Source: PSRI01 sp041484195 (GTDB taxonomy: Bacteria > Bacteroidota > Bacteroidia > Chitinophagales > Chitinophagaceae). From it: a stretch of 47,135 nucleotides of DNA. The notes beneath the pieces are model-generated. The model did not search any database and had not been told where the DNA came from. It saw only the letters and a program-made list of their open reading frames with translations. Location of the stretch: positions 1 to 47,135 of the forward strand of contig JBGPHC010000030.1 in assembly GCA_041484195.1 (NCBI GenBank), written 5' to 3'. The position numbers and the translations under genes are program-made. How positions within the stretch are numbered: position 1 is the first letter of the stretch; every line of letters begins with the position of its first letter. Shown piece by piece: positions 7,805 through 15,933 of this stretch.

Positions 7805-9133
7805 TTACCTGTGAAAGGAAAATTCTGTTCTGCGATTCTGCGCCCTGCCTTCCTTGGTATTATTATCGGCAATAGGATCTGAAGCCCCGAAGCCCTGGGT
7901 CCCGATCCGGTCTGCGGCTATACCTTTCTTCACAAAATATGCCTTAACCGCTTCGGCCCTGCGTTGCGACAATTTCAAATTGGCTGCATCTTTTCCGGTA
8001 TTATCCGTATAGCCATTTACGTCAATCTTTGCTTCAGGCGTTTCCTTGAGATAACTCACTACTTTGTCAAGGTGAACATTCGAAGCCTTGAGGATTGTAG
8101 CACTGCCAGTAAGGAACTGAATATTCTTCGCTTCAAAAATAACAGGAGGGCATCCGTTGAATTGCGCAGTTCCTGCAATCTCGGGGCATTTATCTTCTTC
8201 ATCATTTACGCCATCTCCATCCGTGTCGGGAATAGGGCAACCCTGGTATCTTTCCAATCCTGCCACAGTTGGGCATTTATCCTTTTCATCATTAATACCA
8301 TCGCCATCGGTATCGGGAATGGGACAGCCCTGATATTTTTCCAGTCCTGCAACATTCGGACATTTATCATCCTTATCCGGTATGCCATCACTATCTGTAT
8401 CGGGGCATCCATTGAATTTAGCCACACCGGCAACATCGGGGCAGGCATCCAATGAATCAATGATACCATCATGGTCACTGTCTTTAGGAGGCTCAACTGC
8501 GGGAGGAGGCGGAGGCGGCGGAGCTATGGCCACTGGTTTTTTCTGACCCAATGGCACACCTATGCCCAGGCTATAGAAAAGATGATTGGCCGTGGTGCCG
8601 GTGGTCGCTGCCACCCGGTATGCCGAGCTTAATATCAGGTAGCTGCCATCGTTAAGATTTACTTCCAATCCCAGGCCCAGGGGCAGATAAGCGCCATAAT
8701 AGCCCTTCCATTTGGAGACTCCCGCCCCAACCGATGCAAAAGGAGTCATCCAAAAATGATCATTAAGAAGCTTGAAAAGAAGGTTTGCATCAGATTCCCA
8801 CAGCACCGCCTCTTCAGATGCAGTTTTCCCCGGCACGGGATAGGTTACAGAAGAGATGCCCAGCCTGGCCATGAATTCGATATAATCCGTGAGGCCCTGC
8901 AGGTAAGAAATTGCCAGACCCGAATTCATCCGGCTGAGATTGTGCCATTGGTTTTGGTCCAATACCCTGGATATGGATGTGTTGTTCAGGTCCGCAGCAG
9001 TTTTGAAATCGTGCAATGTGAATTGAAATCCGAGCGTAGATCTTTTTTTGTTTGGATACTTGATAGCATTTTCCTGAGCAATGGTAGCAGATAGAATACC
9101 CATTGCCAGTAAGCATAATAATGGTTTTCTCAT
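7805..9133 (-). CDS. OmpA-family outer membrane protein with thrombospondin type 3 repeats
   Basis: A 442-residue envelope protein. A signal peptide (1-20, ending TIAQ) is followed by a domain of about 180 residues that looks like a small beta-barrel. A proline run (APPPPPPPA, about 204-212) leads into four calcium-binding-type TSP3 repeats (218-331), and the OmpA C-terminal domain covers about 335-442. The peptidoglycan-binding Asp of GYTDNTG and the Arg of the terminal QNRRTEF motif are present. It should anchor the outer membrane to the cell wall. It is the third gene of a leftward series with the L,D-transpeptidase and RlpA genes and also has its own candidate promoter. A strong bidirectional terminator follows it. 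Confidence 0.93.
   Translation of the reverse strand: MRKPLLCLLAMGILSATIAQENAIKYPNKKRSTLGFQFTLHDFKTAADLNNTSISRVLDQNQWHNLSRMNSGLAISYLQGLTDYIEFMARLGISSVTYPVPGKTASEEAVLWESDANLLFKLLNDHFWMTPFASVGAGVSKWKGYYGAYLPLGLGLEVNLNDGSYLILSSAYRVAATTGTTANHLFYSLGIGVPLGQKKPVAIAPPPPPPPAVEPPKDSDHDGIIDSLDACPDVAGVAKFNGCPDTDSDGIPDKDDKCPNVAGLEKYQGCPIPDTDGDGINDEKDKCPTVAGLERYQGCPIPDTDGDGVNDEEDKCPEIAGTAQFNGCPPVIFEAKNIQFLTGSATILKASNVHLDKVVSYLKETPEAKIDVNGYTDNTGKDAANLKLSQRRAEAVKAYFVKKGIAADRIGTQGFGASDPIADNNTKEGRAQNRRTEFSFHR
8147..8482 (-). repeat. Four thrombospondin type 3 repeats within the OmpA gene
   Basis: Four tandem units of 27-29 codons (residues 218-331), each with an Asp-rich loop (DTDGDG type), then DKCP and GCP cysteines. 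Units two to four are closest to each other. They form a calcium-binding stalk in proteins of this type. The repeats also explain the long spurious reading frames on the opposite strand. Confidence 0.85.
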
Positions 9134-9158
9134 AACGCGGGTTTTATTGATAGCTCGA

Positions 9159-9190
9159 CAAAAATAGCAGGTTGATGGTAAAGATTGAAA
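9159..9190 (-). promoter_or_regulatory. Candidate promoter of the OmpA gene
   Basis: On the minus strand, TTTC (9190-9187) and a perfect TATTTTTG (9166-9159) are 20 bases apart, close to the Bacteroidota consensus. Transcription would start near 9152, about 20 bases before the ATG. The OmpA gene can therefore probably be expressed separately from rlpA. Confidence 0.5.
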
Positions 9191-9195
9191 TTAAA

Positions 9196-9621
9196 TTATT
9201 TTTTTGCTTTAGGGTGATGACGTCTCCTGCTCAGGACCTCCACCTTTACTTTAGTGAGTCCGGACTTGATGAATCCCAACTTCTCGGCGGCGCGCCTGGA
9301 TAAATCAATCAGTCTTTTATTTTTGGGATGCATCCTGTCTGTAATCTTTACAATCACGGAACGATTATTCTTGAGGTTGGTAACCCTGACCCAGGTTCCC
9401 AGGGGCAATCTATTGTGCGCGGCGGTCAATTCGTTCTGGTCGAATTTTTCACCTGAGGTGGTGAGCCTGCCCTGGAATTTACCGCCATAATAACTGGCGA
9501 TACCATATTCAATGGAATCAGAGATATGTCGTTTAGGGGGAGCCTTGGTTCTCTCTTGACCAATTGCATTGGAAGAATGAATCAAAAAGAAGCCAATGTA
9601 AAAGAGTAAGAGTGTTTTCAT
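9196..9621 (-). CDS. rlpA: RlpA-like septal ring lytic transglycosylase family protein
   Basis: A 141-residue exported protein. The signal peptide (MKTLLLFYIGFFLIHSSNA) is followed by a single double-psi beta-barrel domain with the family sequence marks: GIASYYGGKFQGRLTTSGE near 39-57, then TAAHNRLPLGT, VRVTNL, ITDRMHP and IDLSRRAAEKLGF. RlpA proteins act on naked glycan strands at septa. The SPOR domain of long RlpA proteins is absent, so this is the short form, and the tail is very basic (RRRHHPKAKK). It lies 29 bases after the L,D-transpeptidase gene and 62 bases before the OmpA gene, which fits a cell-wall operon. Confidence 0.9.
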   Translation of the reverse strand: MKTLLLFYIGFFLIHSSNAIGQERTKAPPKRHISDSIEYGIASYYGGKFQGRLTTSGEKFDQNELTAAHNRLPLGTWVRVTNLKNNRSVIVKITDRMHPKNKRLIDLSRRAAEKLGFIKSGLTKVKVEVLSRRRHHPKAKK

Positions 9622-9650
9622 GGAAAAATTTTATGGACACGGAACTTCGC

Positions 9651-11324
9651 CTACTTAATACCGAAATATTTCTCGCGCAGGAATTTATCCTCGCCGTAAA
9701 CGTCATCATAAAATCTTATGTGCCCATTGGAAGCCTCGCAGGTGAAATACCTGATAAACAGTGGCAATCTTTCGGAAAATCCCACCACATGCTTTTCCTG
9801 TCTTTTCAACCAGGCCGCAATTGTGTCTATGCGATAAGTGACCGTATCATTCCGGATCAAATACCTGGCCAGTTTCTGCCATTGTTGCACACGAACACAG
9901 CCATGGCTCAGTGCCCTGGAACTCCTGGAGAATAGTCCCCGGGCATTGGTATCATGCATATATACACTGTATTTATTCCTGAAATTGAATTTTATCACCC
10001 CCAGGGAATTATCGTCTCCCTGCCGCTGTTTCAGCAGGTATGGGAAATTGATTTTATTCAGTTTTTTCCAGTTGATGGTGTTGGGGTCTATGATGCTGTC
10101 ATTCTTGTCCACCACCATTAGGTTTTGCTTAGCGAGAAAATCAACATTTTTTTGGATCCTGGGAAGCATCTCTTTGAATATGATACTGTAGGGCACCGTC
10201 CATTGAGGGAAAGTAATGAAATTGCTTATCTCGCTGGTCAGTAAAGGCGTCCGGGTCTGCGGTTGCCCAACGATGATCTTCGATTCAAAATTAAGTGTAT
10301 CGGTATCCCATACCTGCAGTTGAAAGGCGGGGAGATTCACCCAGGCATATCTCTTCGGCAGGCTGTCTGGAAACTGTTTATAACGGTCAAGATTAATAGC
10401 AATTCTTTTCTGCTTTTCAGGGTCCGTGTTATTCAGCAGTTTCACCAAAACGGGACCCGCCCTTCCGTCGGGCTTGAGGCCCTTGTCAACCTGGCATTTT
10501 CTGATGGCATAGGCGAGTTCGGCCGTATCGGCAGGTCTTGTATTAAAAGTTATATAGCTGCTCTCAAACAGGCGTGTCTGGAGCTGCCTCGCGAAAACCA
10601 CAGAATCCGTATAGGGAAAGGAAAGATAAGTGTATTGGGTCCTGTCCATGGTGTCCACGAAATCCCGCAGCGCCAGCCTCAGCTCCTTGTATCCTCTCAC
10701 GTGGGGCTCCAGCGAATCCATGGAAGCGGTGACGCTGCTCGCCCCAAGTATTTTATTTAGCAGTTCAAAGTAGAATCCTGGTTTCAAAGCTGTATCCTTG
10801 TTGAGCGTTACACTGTCCCGATCCAGGCGGCCCAATTTCAGGTCCTTCACTATTTTTATGAATCCATCGGTCAGCATGATGTCGGCGCGAGACCACAATG
10901 CGGCGTCAAACATCGCCAGTGAATCATTAGCAAACCTGCTGCGCAATGATTCCAATTGCCTGAAATGATAGTCCGATGGAAAGAGTCCATAATATTCGCA
11001 TTGTTCCAAGAAATTAAACATGGAGTCACCCCAGGATAGCCAATGGTTCTGATCGCTCCAGGTTCTGGCCGTGGTTCTATTTTTATACCAGTCATTCACA
11101 TAGGGTTCCATGACCAGCCTGATACTGTCATCCACTTTCCCATTATTGCCGGCGGCGAAATTGAGTATGCTGTTGATGTTTTCATTCACCTTCAAATTCA
11201 GGTCTTCGGGTTTTTGAACAATCTCTATCGGCTTTGGTTTGGCCGGAGGATTATTGCAGGAGGAAAAAAATGAAAATGCCAGAATGAGGATCCAAACCAT
11301 TCGACGGCCATGATTCTTTATCAT
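9651..11324 (-). CDS. L,D-transpeptidase of the YcbB/LdtD type, predicted lipoprotein
   Basis: A 557-residue peptidoglycan cross-linking enzyme. The ATG at 11324 gives a lipoprotein signal (MIKNHGRRMVWILILAFSFF, SS, Cys23); an earlier in-frame start at 11342 is TTG and less likely. The order is the usual one for this type: a helical scaffold region, a peptidoglycan-binding-like helix bundle (about 265-300, CQVDKGLKPDGRAGP), then the YkuD catalytic domain with the nucleophile in SHGCVRV near residue 475. These enzymes form 3-3 cross-links between meso-diaminopimelate residues in the periplasm. It heads the leftward rlpA-ompA series and is divergent from the VanX-type dipeptidase gene, with only 69 bases between the two starts. 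Confidence 0.92.
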   Translation of the reverse strand: MIKNHGRRMVWILILAFSFFSSCNNPPAKPKPIEIVQKPEDLNLKVNENINSILNFAAGNNGKVDDSIRLVMEPYVNDWYKNRTTARTWSDQNHWLSWGDSMFNFLEQCEYYGLFPSDYHFRQLESLRSRFANDSLAMFDAALWSRADIMLTDGFIKIVKDLKLGRLDRDSVTLNKDTALKPGFYFELLNKILGASSVTASMDSLEPHVRGYKELRLALRDFVDTMDRTQYTYLSFPYTDSVVFARQLQTRLFESSYITFNTRPADTAELAYAIRKCQVDKGLKPDGRAGPVLVKLLNNTDPEKQKRIAINLDRYKQFPDSLPKRYAWVNLPAFQLQVWDTDTLNFESKIIVGQPQTRTPLLTSEISNFITFPQWTVPYSIIFKEMLPRIQKNVDFLAKQNLMVVDKNDSIIDPNTINWKKLNKINFPYLLKQRQGDDNSLGVIKFNFRNKYSVYMHDTNARGLFSRSSRALSHGCVRVQQWQKLARYLIRNDTVTYRIDTIAAWLKRQEKHVVGFSERLPLFIRYFTCEASNGHIRFYDDVYGEDKFLREKYFGIK

Positions 11325-11393
11325 AAGTTCAGGTGAATTCAAATCAAAAAAGATATATTATCTTCCAATGAAAGAGGTGTAAATTCAATAATA

Positions 11394-12128
11394 ATGATCA
11401 ATATACCAAAAGCCTTCAAATATACCATAGTTGCAATATTGTTTTTCATATGGCCTGGCTCTTCAACCGGGGCACAAACCATCGCCGGAGATTCCGGAAG
11501 ACCCGCCATAATCATCAAAACGCAGGACTTTCTCAAATCAATACAAGGGGACAGCCTGAAAAAGATGATAAATATCAAAAAGAAAATCCCCGGCATTCGT
11601 TTTGATCTGCGATATGCCACTGATAAGAATTTCATGCATCGAAGGATGTATCCCCGTGGCCTGTCTGTCAGCTTCCTGCGTTTACCCGCAGCAACCGCCC
11701 TGGCGAAAGTGCAACAGGAACTGCAAACGAAAGGGCTCGGCCTGAAAATTTTTGATGCTTACAGGCCTTTCAGCGTAACCGAAAAATTTTGGGAGCTGGT
11801 GCACGACGAAAGATATGTCGCCAACCCTTCGAAAGGTTCCCTGCATAATCGGGGACTCGCGGTGGACCTGACTATTATTGATGCAAAAACAGGAAAAGAA
11901 TTAGATATGGGTACGGGATTCGACAATTTCACCGACAGCGCTCATCAAAGTTTTTCAGGACTGTCAGAGGAAATCCTCCGCAACAGGAATCTGCTTTTAT
12001 CCACCATGGAAAGATTTGGATTCAGCAAACTTGAAACGGAATGGTGGCATTATAGCTGGGGCAGTCCAGATGATTTCGAAGTATTAAACCTGAGCTTTGG
12101 ACAAATACAACAAATTTCGGACAGATGA
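11394..12128 (+). CDS. VanX-type D-alanyl-D-alanine dipeptidase (M15D)
   Basis: A 244-residue zinc peptidase that hydrolyses D-Ala-D-Ala. The zinc ligands His151 and Asp158 (SLHNRGLAVD) and His219, the catalytic Glu216 (ETEWWH) and the conserved Arg124 (DAYRP) are all present. An N-terminal hydrophobic segment (about 9-27, ending TGAQ) indicates export, so the enzyme probably acts on D-Ala-D-Ala released during wall turnover and not on the cytoplasmic precursor pool. No vanH, vanA, vanS or vanR homologue lies nearby, so a glycopeptide-resistance role is unlikely. The gene is divergent from the L,D-transpeptidase gene, which consumes tetrapeptides left after terminal D-Ala removal; the pairing fits a wall-remodelling role. 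Confidence 0.9.
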   Translation: MINIPKAFKYTIVAILFFIWPGSSTGAQTIAGDSGRPAIIIKTQDFLKSIQGDSLKKMINIKKKIPGIRFDLRYATDKNFMHRRMYPRGLSVSFLRLPAATALAKVQQELQTKGLGLKIFDAYRPFSVTEKFWELVHDERYVANPSKGSLHNRGLAVDLTIIDAKTGKELDMGTGFDNFTDSAHQSFSGLSEEILRNRNLLLSTMERFGFSKLETEWWHYSWGSPDDFEVLNLSFGQIQQISDR

Positions 12129-12163
12129 GTCCTGATGAGAATCGAAATTGAATTAGTTTTCGA

Positions 12164-12171
12164 TAGTTTTG
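12164..12171 (+). promoter_or_regulatory. Candidate -7 element for the SDR gene
   Basis: TAGTTTTG matches TAnnTTTG fully and lies 24 bases before the ATG of the SDR gene, in the 67-base gap after the dipeptidase. No well-spaced -33 TTTG is present. Confidence 0.3.
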
Positions 12172-12195
12172 ACGCAATCTTCCTAAATCATTCAA

Positions 12196-12990
12196 ATGTC
12201 CAATCCCTGGTTGCATCAGAAGAATATTGTAATCATTGGCGGCACCAGCGGCCTCGGTCTCTCTGCAGCAATGGCCTTCATCCACGAAGGAGCAAGTGTA
12301 GTGGTAGTGGGAAAAGATGAAGAGAGTTGCGAATCAGCAGAAAAAAAACTTGGAACTCAGTCGCGCGTCATCTGTGGCGATGCCATCCAGCCCGAAACAT
12401 CCATACTGGCAATTAATACCTGCGTGAAGGAATTCGGAGGATTGGATGGTATGTATCATGTTGCAGGTGGCAGTGGCAGAAAAATGGGTGATGGTCCACT
12501 GCATGAACTGACACTTGCAGGCTGGAATAAAACGCTGGAACTAAATCTCACATCCCTGATGCTTTCTGACCAGGCAGCCATAAATTGGTGGATTCAAAAC
12601 AAGAAGACTGGTTCCATCCTAAATATCGGATCCGTATTGGGTTATTCCCCTTCTCCTGCATTTTTCAGCACCCACGCTTATGCCGCGGCAAAGGCGGCCG
12701 TGATAGGATTCAGCAAATCCATTGCATCCTATTATGCCAAAGACAATATCCGCGTCAATGTGTTGGTACCGGGACTTGTTGAGACTCTTATGTCGCAACG
12801 TGCGGCCCAGGATGCATTAATCCGGTCATTCATCAAGACCAAACAACCGCTGGATGGTGGCAGAATTGGGCAGCCCGAAGATCTGGATGGTCTGGCCATA
12901 TATTTCATGTCGGATTTTTCAGGATTCACCACCGGACAGGTAATTGCGGTGGACGGAGGCTGGGATGTCAGCGAAGGGCAGACGGGCTGA
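12196..12990 (+). CDS. Short-chain dehydrogenase/reductase (SDR)
   Basis: A 264-residue classical SDR enzyme, a cytosolic NAD(P)-dependent alcohol or sugar oxidoreductase. The cofactor loop GGTSGLG lies at 15-21, the structural Asn at 117 (LNLTS), and the catalytic Ser146, Tyr162 and Lys166 (YAAAK) are in place. The last third contains the PGLVET and AVDGGW motifs typical of the family. It follows the dipeptidase gene by 67 bases and precedes the ROK kinase by 150 bases, with a candidate -7 box before each gene. It may work with the downstream sugar operon, but the distance makes that uncertain. Its substrate cannot be read from the sequence. Confidence 0.9.
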   Translation: MSNPWLHQKNIVIIGGTSGLGLSAAMAFIHEGASVVVVGKDEESCESAEKKLGTQSRVICGDAIQPETSILAINTCVKEFGGLDGMYHVAGGSGRKMGDGPLHELTLAGWNKTLELNLTSLMLSDQAAINWWIQNKKTGSILNIGSVLGYSPSPAFFSTHAYAAAKAAVIGFSKSIASYYAKDNIRVNVLVPGLVETLMSQRAAQDALIRSFIKTKQPLDGGRIGQPEDLDGLAIYFMSDFSGFTTGQVIAVDGGWDVSEGQTG

Positions 12991-13112
12991 CTTGTAAAGC
13001 ATTGGATTTGTTTGGAAACACCGCACATGTTTGCGATCTATGTCAGGTGGAATCGAATTTTATTAAACTAAATTAGTAATATGCATGACAGCTGTGACAA
13101 AACAAACAGCAT

Positions 13113-13120
13113 TAAGTTTG
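13113..13120 (+). promoter_or_regulatory. Candidate -7 element for the ROK-SIS-MetE-MBL operon
   Basis: TAAGTTTG is a full match to TAnnTTTG, 20 bases before the ATG of the ROK gene. The upstream box would be the weaker TGTG at 13093-13096. It lies in the 150-base gap that separates the SDR gene from the four-gene operon. Confidence 0.35.
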
Positions 13121-13140
13121 CATGATAAAAAATTCTCAAT

Positions 13141-14040
13141 ATGCCGGCTTCTGTAATCGGAATTGATCTGGGATGCACCAATATCAAAGGTGTATTGGTC
13201 GATGAAGAAGGGAACATTTTGGAAGAGTTGCAATGCCAGACAAATGAAAAGGAAGAAAGGCAATGGAAGGCCGCCGTGGCGGAGATCGTGCACGCACTCA
13301 GTAAAAAAACTAATGGGGTGCCTGTACCCGTTGGACTATCTGCACCCGGTTTGGCCAGCGGCAATAACGATTGTATTGTGCTGATGCCTGACAGGTTAGC
13401 CGGATTGGAAAAATTTATCTGGACAGATTTTCTGGGAATGCCCACTTATGTTCTCAATGACGCGCATGCGGCCCTGATGGCCGAAGCCAGATTCGGAGCC
13501 GCAAAAGGATACCAGAATGTTGTATTACTTACGCTGGGTACCGGTGTAGGGGGAGGATTGCTCATCCGCGGGGAATTGCAACAGGGACTCCTGCAAAGGG
13601 CCGGGCATTTCGGCCATGTCAGCCTGGACGCAGACAGTGATGACGCGGATGTCACGAATATGCCCGCAAGTCTTGAAAATGCCATTGGCGACCTCACCGT
13701 GAGAACCAGGTCCTTTGGCAAATACGCATCCACGGCTGAATTGGTGGAAGGATACAGAAAGGGAGAACCCATCGCCCAATATGTGTGGCTGCATTCTGTA
13801 AAGAAACTGGCCGTGGGCCTCTGCTCATTCATCAATATCATTTCACCCGAATTGATAGTCATCGGCGGCGGAATTTCCAGAGCCGGTGAAGATTTGTTCT
13901 TTCCATTAAAAGAATTCATGGCTATTTTTGAATGGCAGCATTCCGGAGTACGAACACCAGTGGTGTCCGCGAGGTACAGTGAATTTTCGGGCGCGATTGG
14001 AGCAGCTGGATTTGCCTTGCAAAAATCATCATTAAAATAA
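13141..14040 (+). CDS. ROK-family sugar kinase-like protein without the zinc motif
   Basis: A 299-residue protein of the ROK (repressor, ORF, kinase) family, expected to phosphorylate a sugar with ATP in the cytosol. The N-terminal phosphate loop GIDLGCTNIKG (7-17), the catalytic Asp107 (NDAHA), the second phosphate motif GTGVGGG (133-139) and the adenosine-site GGGIS (243-247) are present. There is no helix-turn-helix, so it is a kinase type and not a repressor. The position of the usual CxCGxxGCxE zinc site, just after GHFGH (155-159), instead reads through an Asp-rich stretch to NMPASLE and has no cysteine. It opens a tight operon, ten bases before the SIS gene. Confidence 0.88.
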   Translation: MPASVIGIDLGCTNIKGVLVDEEGNILEELQCQTNEKEERQWKAAVAEIVHALSKKTNGVPVPVGLSAPGLASGNNDCIVLMPDRLAGLEKFIWTDFLGMPTYVLNDAHAALMAEARFGAAKGYQNVVLLTLGTGVGGGLLIRGELQQGLLQRAGHFGHVSLDADSDDADVTNMPASLENAIGDLTVRTRSFGKYASTAELVEGYRKGEPIAQYVWLHSVKKLAVGLCSFINIISPELIVIGGGISRAGEDLFFPLKEFMAIFEWQHSGVRTPVVSARYSEFSGAIGAAGFALQKSSLK

Positions 14041-14050
14041 TCGGCATAGT

Positions 14051-14842
14051 ATGGACCCGATCGGGGATTATTTGGAAAAAGCCAGGAAGCTGGTTGATAT
14101 TATTGAGGAGCAGCGGCAGGATATTCAACTTGCAGCAAGCTGGTTTGCCAGGACCATTTTGAACGATCGCATGGTGCACCTTTTCGGGTCGGGACATAGC
14201 CGCATCATGGTTGAAGAAATGTGGCCCCGCTATGGTTCCTTTCCGGGATTCAACCCTATCGTGGAGCTCTCGCTCACTTTTCACAACCTGGTGGTTGGCG
14301 CTAACGGTCAACGGCAAGCGATGTTTCTGGAAAATGTGCCCGGGCTGGCCGAAAGGATCCTTCGAAATTTCGACCTTAGTGAAGCAGACAGCGCCTTGAT
14401 CATTTCTTCCAGCGGTTGCAATGTGGTGCCGATTGAAATGGCAGAATTGTTTCAGGAAAAACGGATCAGGGTAGTCGCTATTATTACTAAGGCTCACTCG
14501 GCGCAATCCTCCAGCAAAAGGATCGATGGAAAAAAATTGAGTGATTTCGCAGACCTGGTTCTGGATACCGGCGCACCTGCCGGAGATGCCATGGTCAGGA
14601 TCCCCGGACTTGAGACCCCTGTGTCTCCGGGATCCACCCTGGGTGGTGTCCTATTGATCAATACCATTAAAGCTGAACTCGCGCGCTTGCTCACGGAGGC
14701 CGGGCATCCCCCAAAAGTACTTAGCGGGGCGTCGATAGTGGGAGCCGAAAAAGCAAAAGAACTATTTGAAAGCGCTTATGATGAACACGCGCACCGCTTG
14801 GCCCGACTGTATATGCAGGTAGGAAAATCCGGGAAAGAATAA
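14051..14842 (+). CDS. SIS-domain phosphosugar-binding protein
   Basis: A 263-residue protein with one sugar isomerase (SIS) domain, resembling the COG4821/UPF0309 group. The phosphosugar-binding loops are visible: FGSGHSR at 45-51 and IISSSGCN at 117-124, followed by VVAIITKAHS and a Ser-rich loop (SAQSSSKR, 150-157). There is no DNA-binding domain as in RpiR regulators. Family members bind, isomerise or cleave phosphorylated (amino) sugars, so it could act on the product of the ROK kinase encoded ten bases upstream. It lacks the MurQ-type sequence context and I do not assign a substrate. The next gene also begins ten bases after its stop. Confidence 0.88.
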   Translation: MDPIGDYLEKARKLVDIIEEQRQDIQLAASWFARTILNDRMVHLFGSGHSRIMVEEMWPRYGSFPGFNPIVELSLTFHNLVVGANGQRQAMFLENVPGLAERILRNFDLSEADSALIISSSGCNVVPIEMAELFQEKRIRVVAIITKAHSAQSSSKRIDGKKLSDFADLVLDTGAPAGDAMVRIPGLETPVSPGSTLGGVLLINTIKAELARLLTEAGHPPKVLSGASIVGAEKAKELFESAYDEHAHRLARLYMQVGKSGKE

Positions 14843-14852
14843 AATTATCAAC

Positions 14853-15893
14853 ATGCAGCCAATACCGATCCGCACGACCGTAGTAGGAAGTTATCCCTTT
14901 CCGGGATGGCTCGAATATTGTTCAACGAACCTGGTCCAATTTGGAGCAGCCGACATTGAAGAAATGATTGAAGACGCGGTGATCGCCGCCGTTCACGACC
15001 AGGTTCAGGCAGGCCTGGACGTTATTACCGACGGAGAACAGACCCGGCTCGATTTCAACCTCTCATTTTACGGATATATCAAAGGCATTCAACGAAACGA
15101 CAACGAGACCCGCAAATTCGGCCCCAGTGCTCATGACCAGCGAGGTAAACATAATATTGTGGACAACCTCAGCGCGCCTGCAGGACTGGGTGTGGTGAAG
15201 GAATTTCTGCGTTTGAAAAAATTGGCGCCCAAGGGACCCGTGCTGAAAGCCAGCGTCCCTGGTCCCTACACGCTGAGCGGAAGGTTATTGCCCAATGATA
15301 TATACCGCGACCGCTATGCCATTGCAGAAGCATTGCTGCCCCTGATAAGAAAAGAACTGGAAGACCTAGTGGCAGCGGGATGTACAGAAATCACGGTTGA
15401 CGAACCTTCCATGAGTTGTTATGCCTACAAAGAAGATACCAAACGCTTTACCAATATTTTCAACAGGACTGTCGAAACCATTGTAGGTAACTGCCGTCTC
15501 TCCACACATCTCTGCTTCGGCAATTATAAAGGAAGGCCCGTTGGCTATAGGAGCATCAAGCCCATGCTACCGGATTTCCTGGAATTTAAAGTGGATGAGA
15601 TCCATATTGAAATGGCCAACCGTGAATTTTCCGAAATTGAATTACTGGCAGCATTCGCTGAAAGAATGGACGTGGCCGTTGGCATCATTGATGTGAAAAA
15701 TTATTATATAGAAACGGTGGAAGACGTCGTGCAAAGAATCAGGCGATGCCTTCAGTATGTTCCCGCTGAAAAGTTGGCCGTGGCTCCGGATTGCGGGCTA
15801 AGTCAGACAGCAAGATGGGCCTCCAGGCAAAAATTGGCGAATATGGTGAAGGGAGCCGAGAAGGCGAGAGAGGAATTAAAATTCAAACGCTAG
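14853..15893 (+). CDS. Stand-alone cobalamin-independent methionine synthase-like (core MetE) protein
   Basis: A 346-residue homologue of the C-terminal catalytic barrel of MetE, without the N-terminal half of the 750-residue enzyme. The zinc ligands are retained: His219 and Cys221 (STHLCFGN), Glu253 (HIEMAN) and Cys314 (APDCGL); the Glu-to-Cys distance of 61 matches that of E. coli MetE. The N-terminus has the family motif TTVVGSYPFPGW. Stand-alone core MetE proteins methylate homocysteine using donors other than methyltetrahydrofolate triglutamate, or serve other thiol-alkyl transfer reactions, as 2-hydroxypropyl-CoM lyase does. Its place inside a sugar kinase/SIS/lactonase-like operon, ten bases after the SIS gene, suggests a catabolic rather than a biosynthetic role. 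I infer that role; it is not shown. Confidence 0.88.
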   Translation: MQPIPIRTTVVGSYPFPGWLEYCSTNLVQFGAADIEEMIEDAVIAAVHDQVQAGLDVITDGEQTRLDFNLSFYGYIKGIQRNDNETRKFGPSAHDQRGKHNIVDNLSAPAGLGVVKEFLRLKKLAPKGPVLKASVPGPYTLSGRLLPNDIYRDRYAIAEALLPLIRKELEDLVAAGCTEITVDEPSMSCYAYKEDTKRFTNIFNRTVETIVGNCRLSTHLCFGNYKGRPVGYRSIKPMLPDFLEFKVDEIHIEMANREFSEIELLAAFAERMDVAVGIIDVKNYYIETVEDVVQRIRRCLQYVPAEKLAVAPDCGLSQTARWASRQKLANMVKGAEKAREELKFKR

Positions 15894-15933
15894 AAATCTG
15901 ACCGCCAGGAATTACCGGTATTAATATAGAATA

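Noticed and set aside
7964..8455. A 163-codon frame on the plus strand opposite the OmpA gene
   Set aside because: It lies within the antisense of the thrombospondin type 3 repeats, whose repeated codons keep the opposite frame open. It has Ile-rich repeats that simply mirror the Asp-Gly codons.
8147..8482. Regular repeats that could look like a CRISPR array
   Set aside because: They are in frame, degenerate at codon level and encode calcium-binding protein repeats; there are no unique spacers or cas genes.
10263..10760. A 165-codon plus-strand frame opposite the L,D-transpeptidase gene
   Set aside because: It is antisense to a well-supported gene and has no family features.
11394..12128. 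Glycopeptide resistance cluster suggested by the VanX-type gene
   Set aside because: No vanH, vanA-type ligase or two-component genes are adjacent, and the protein has an export signal.
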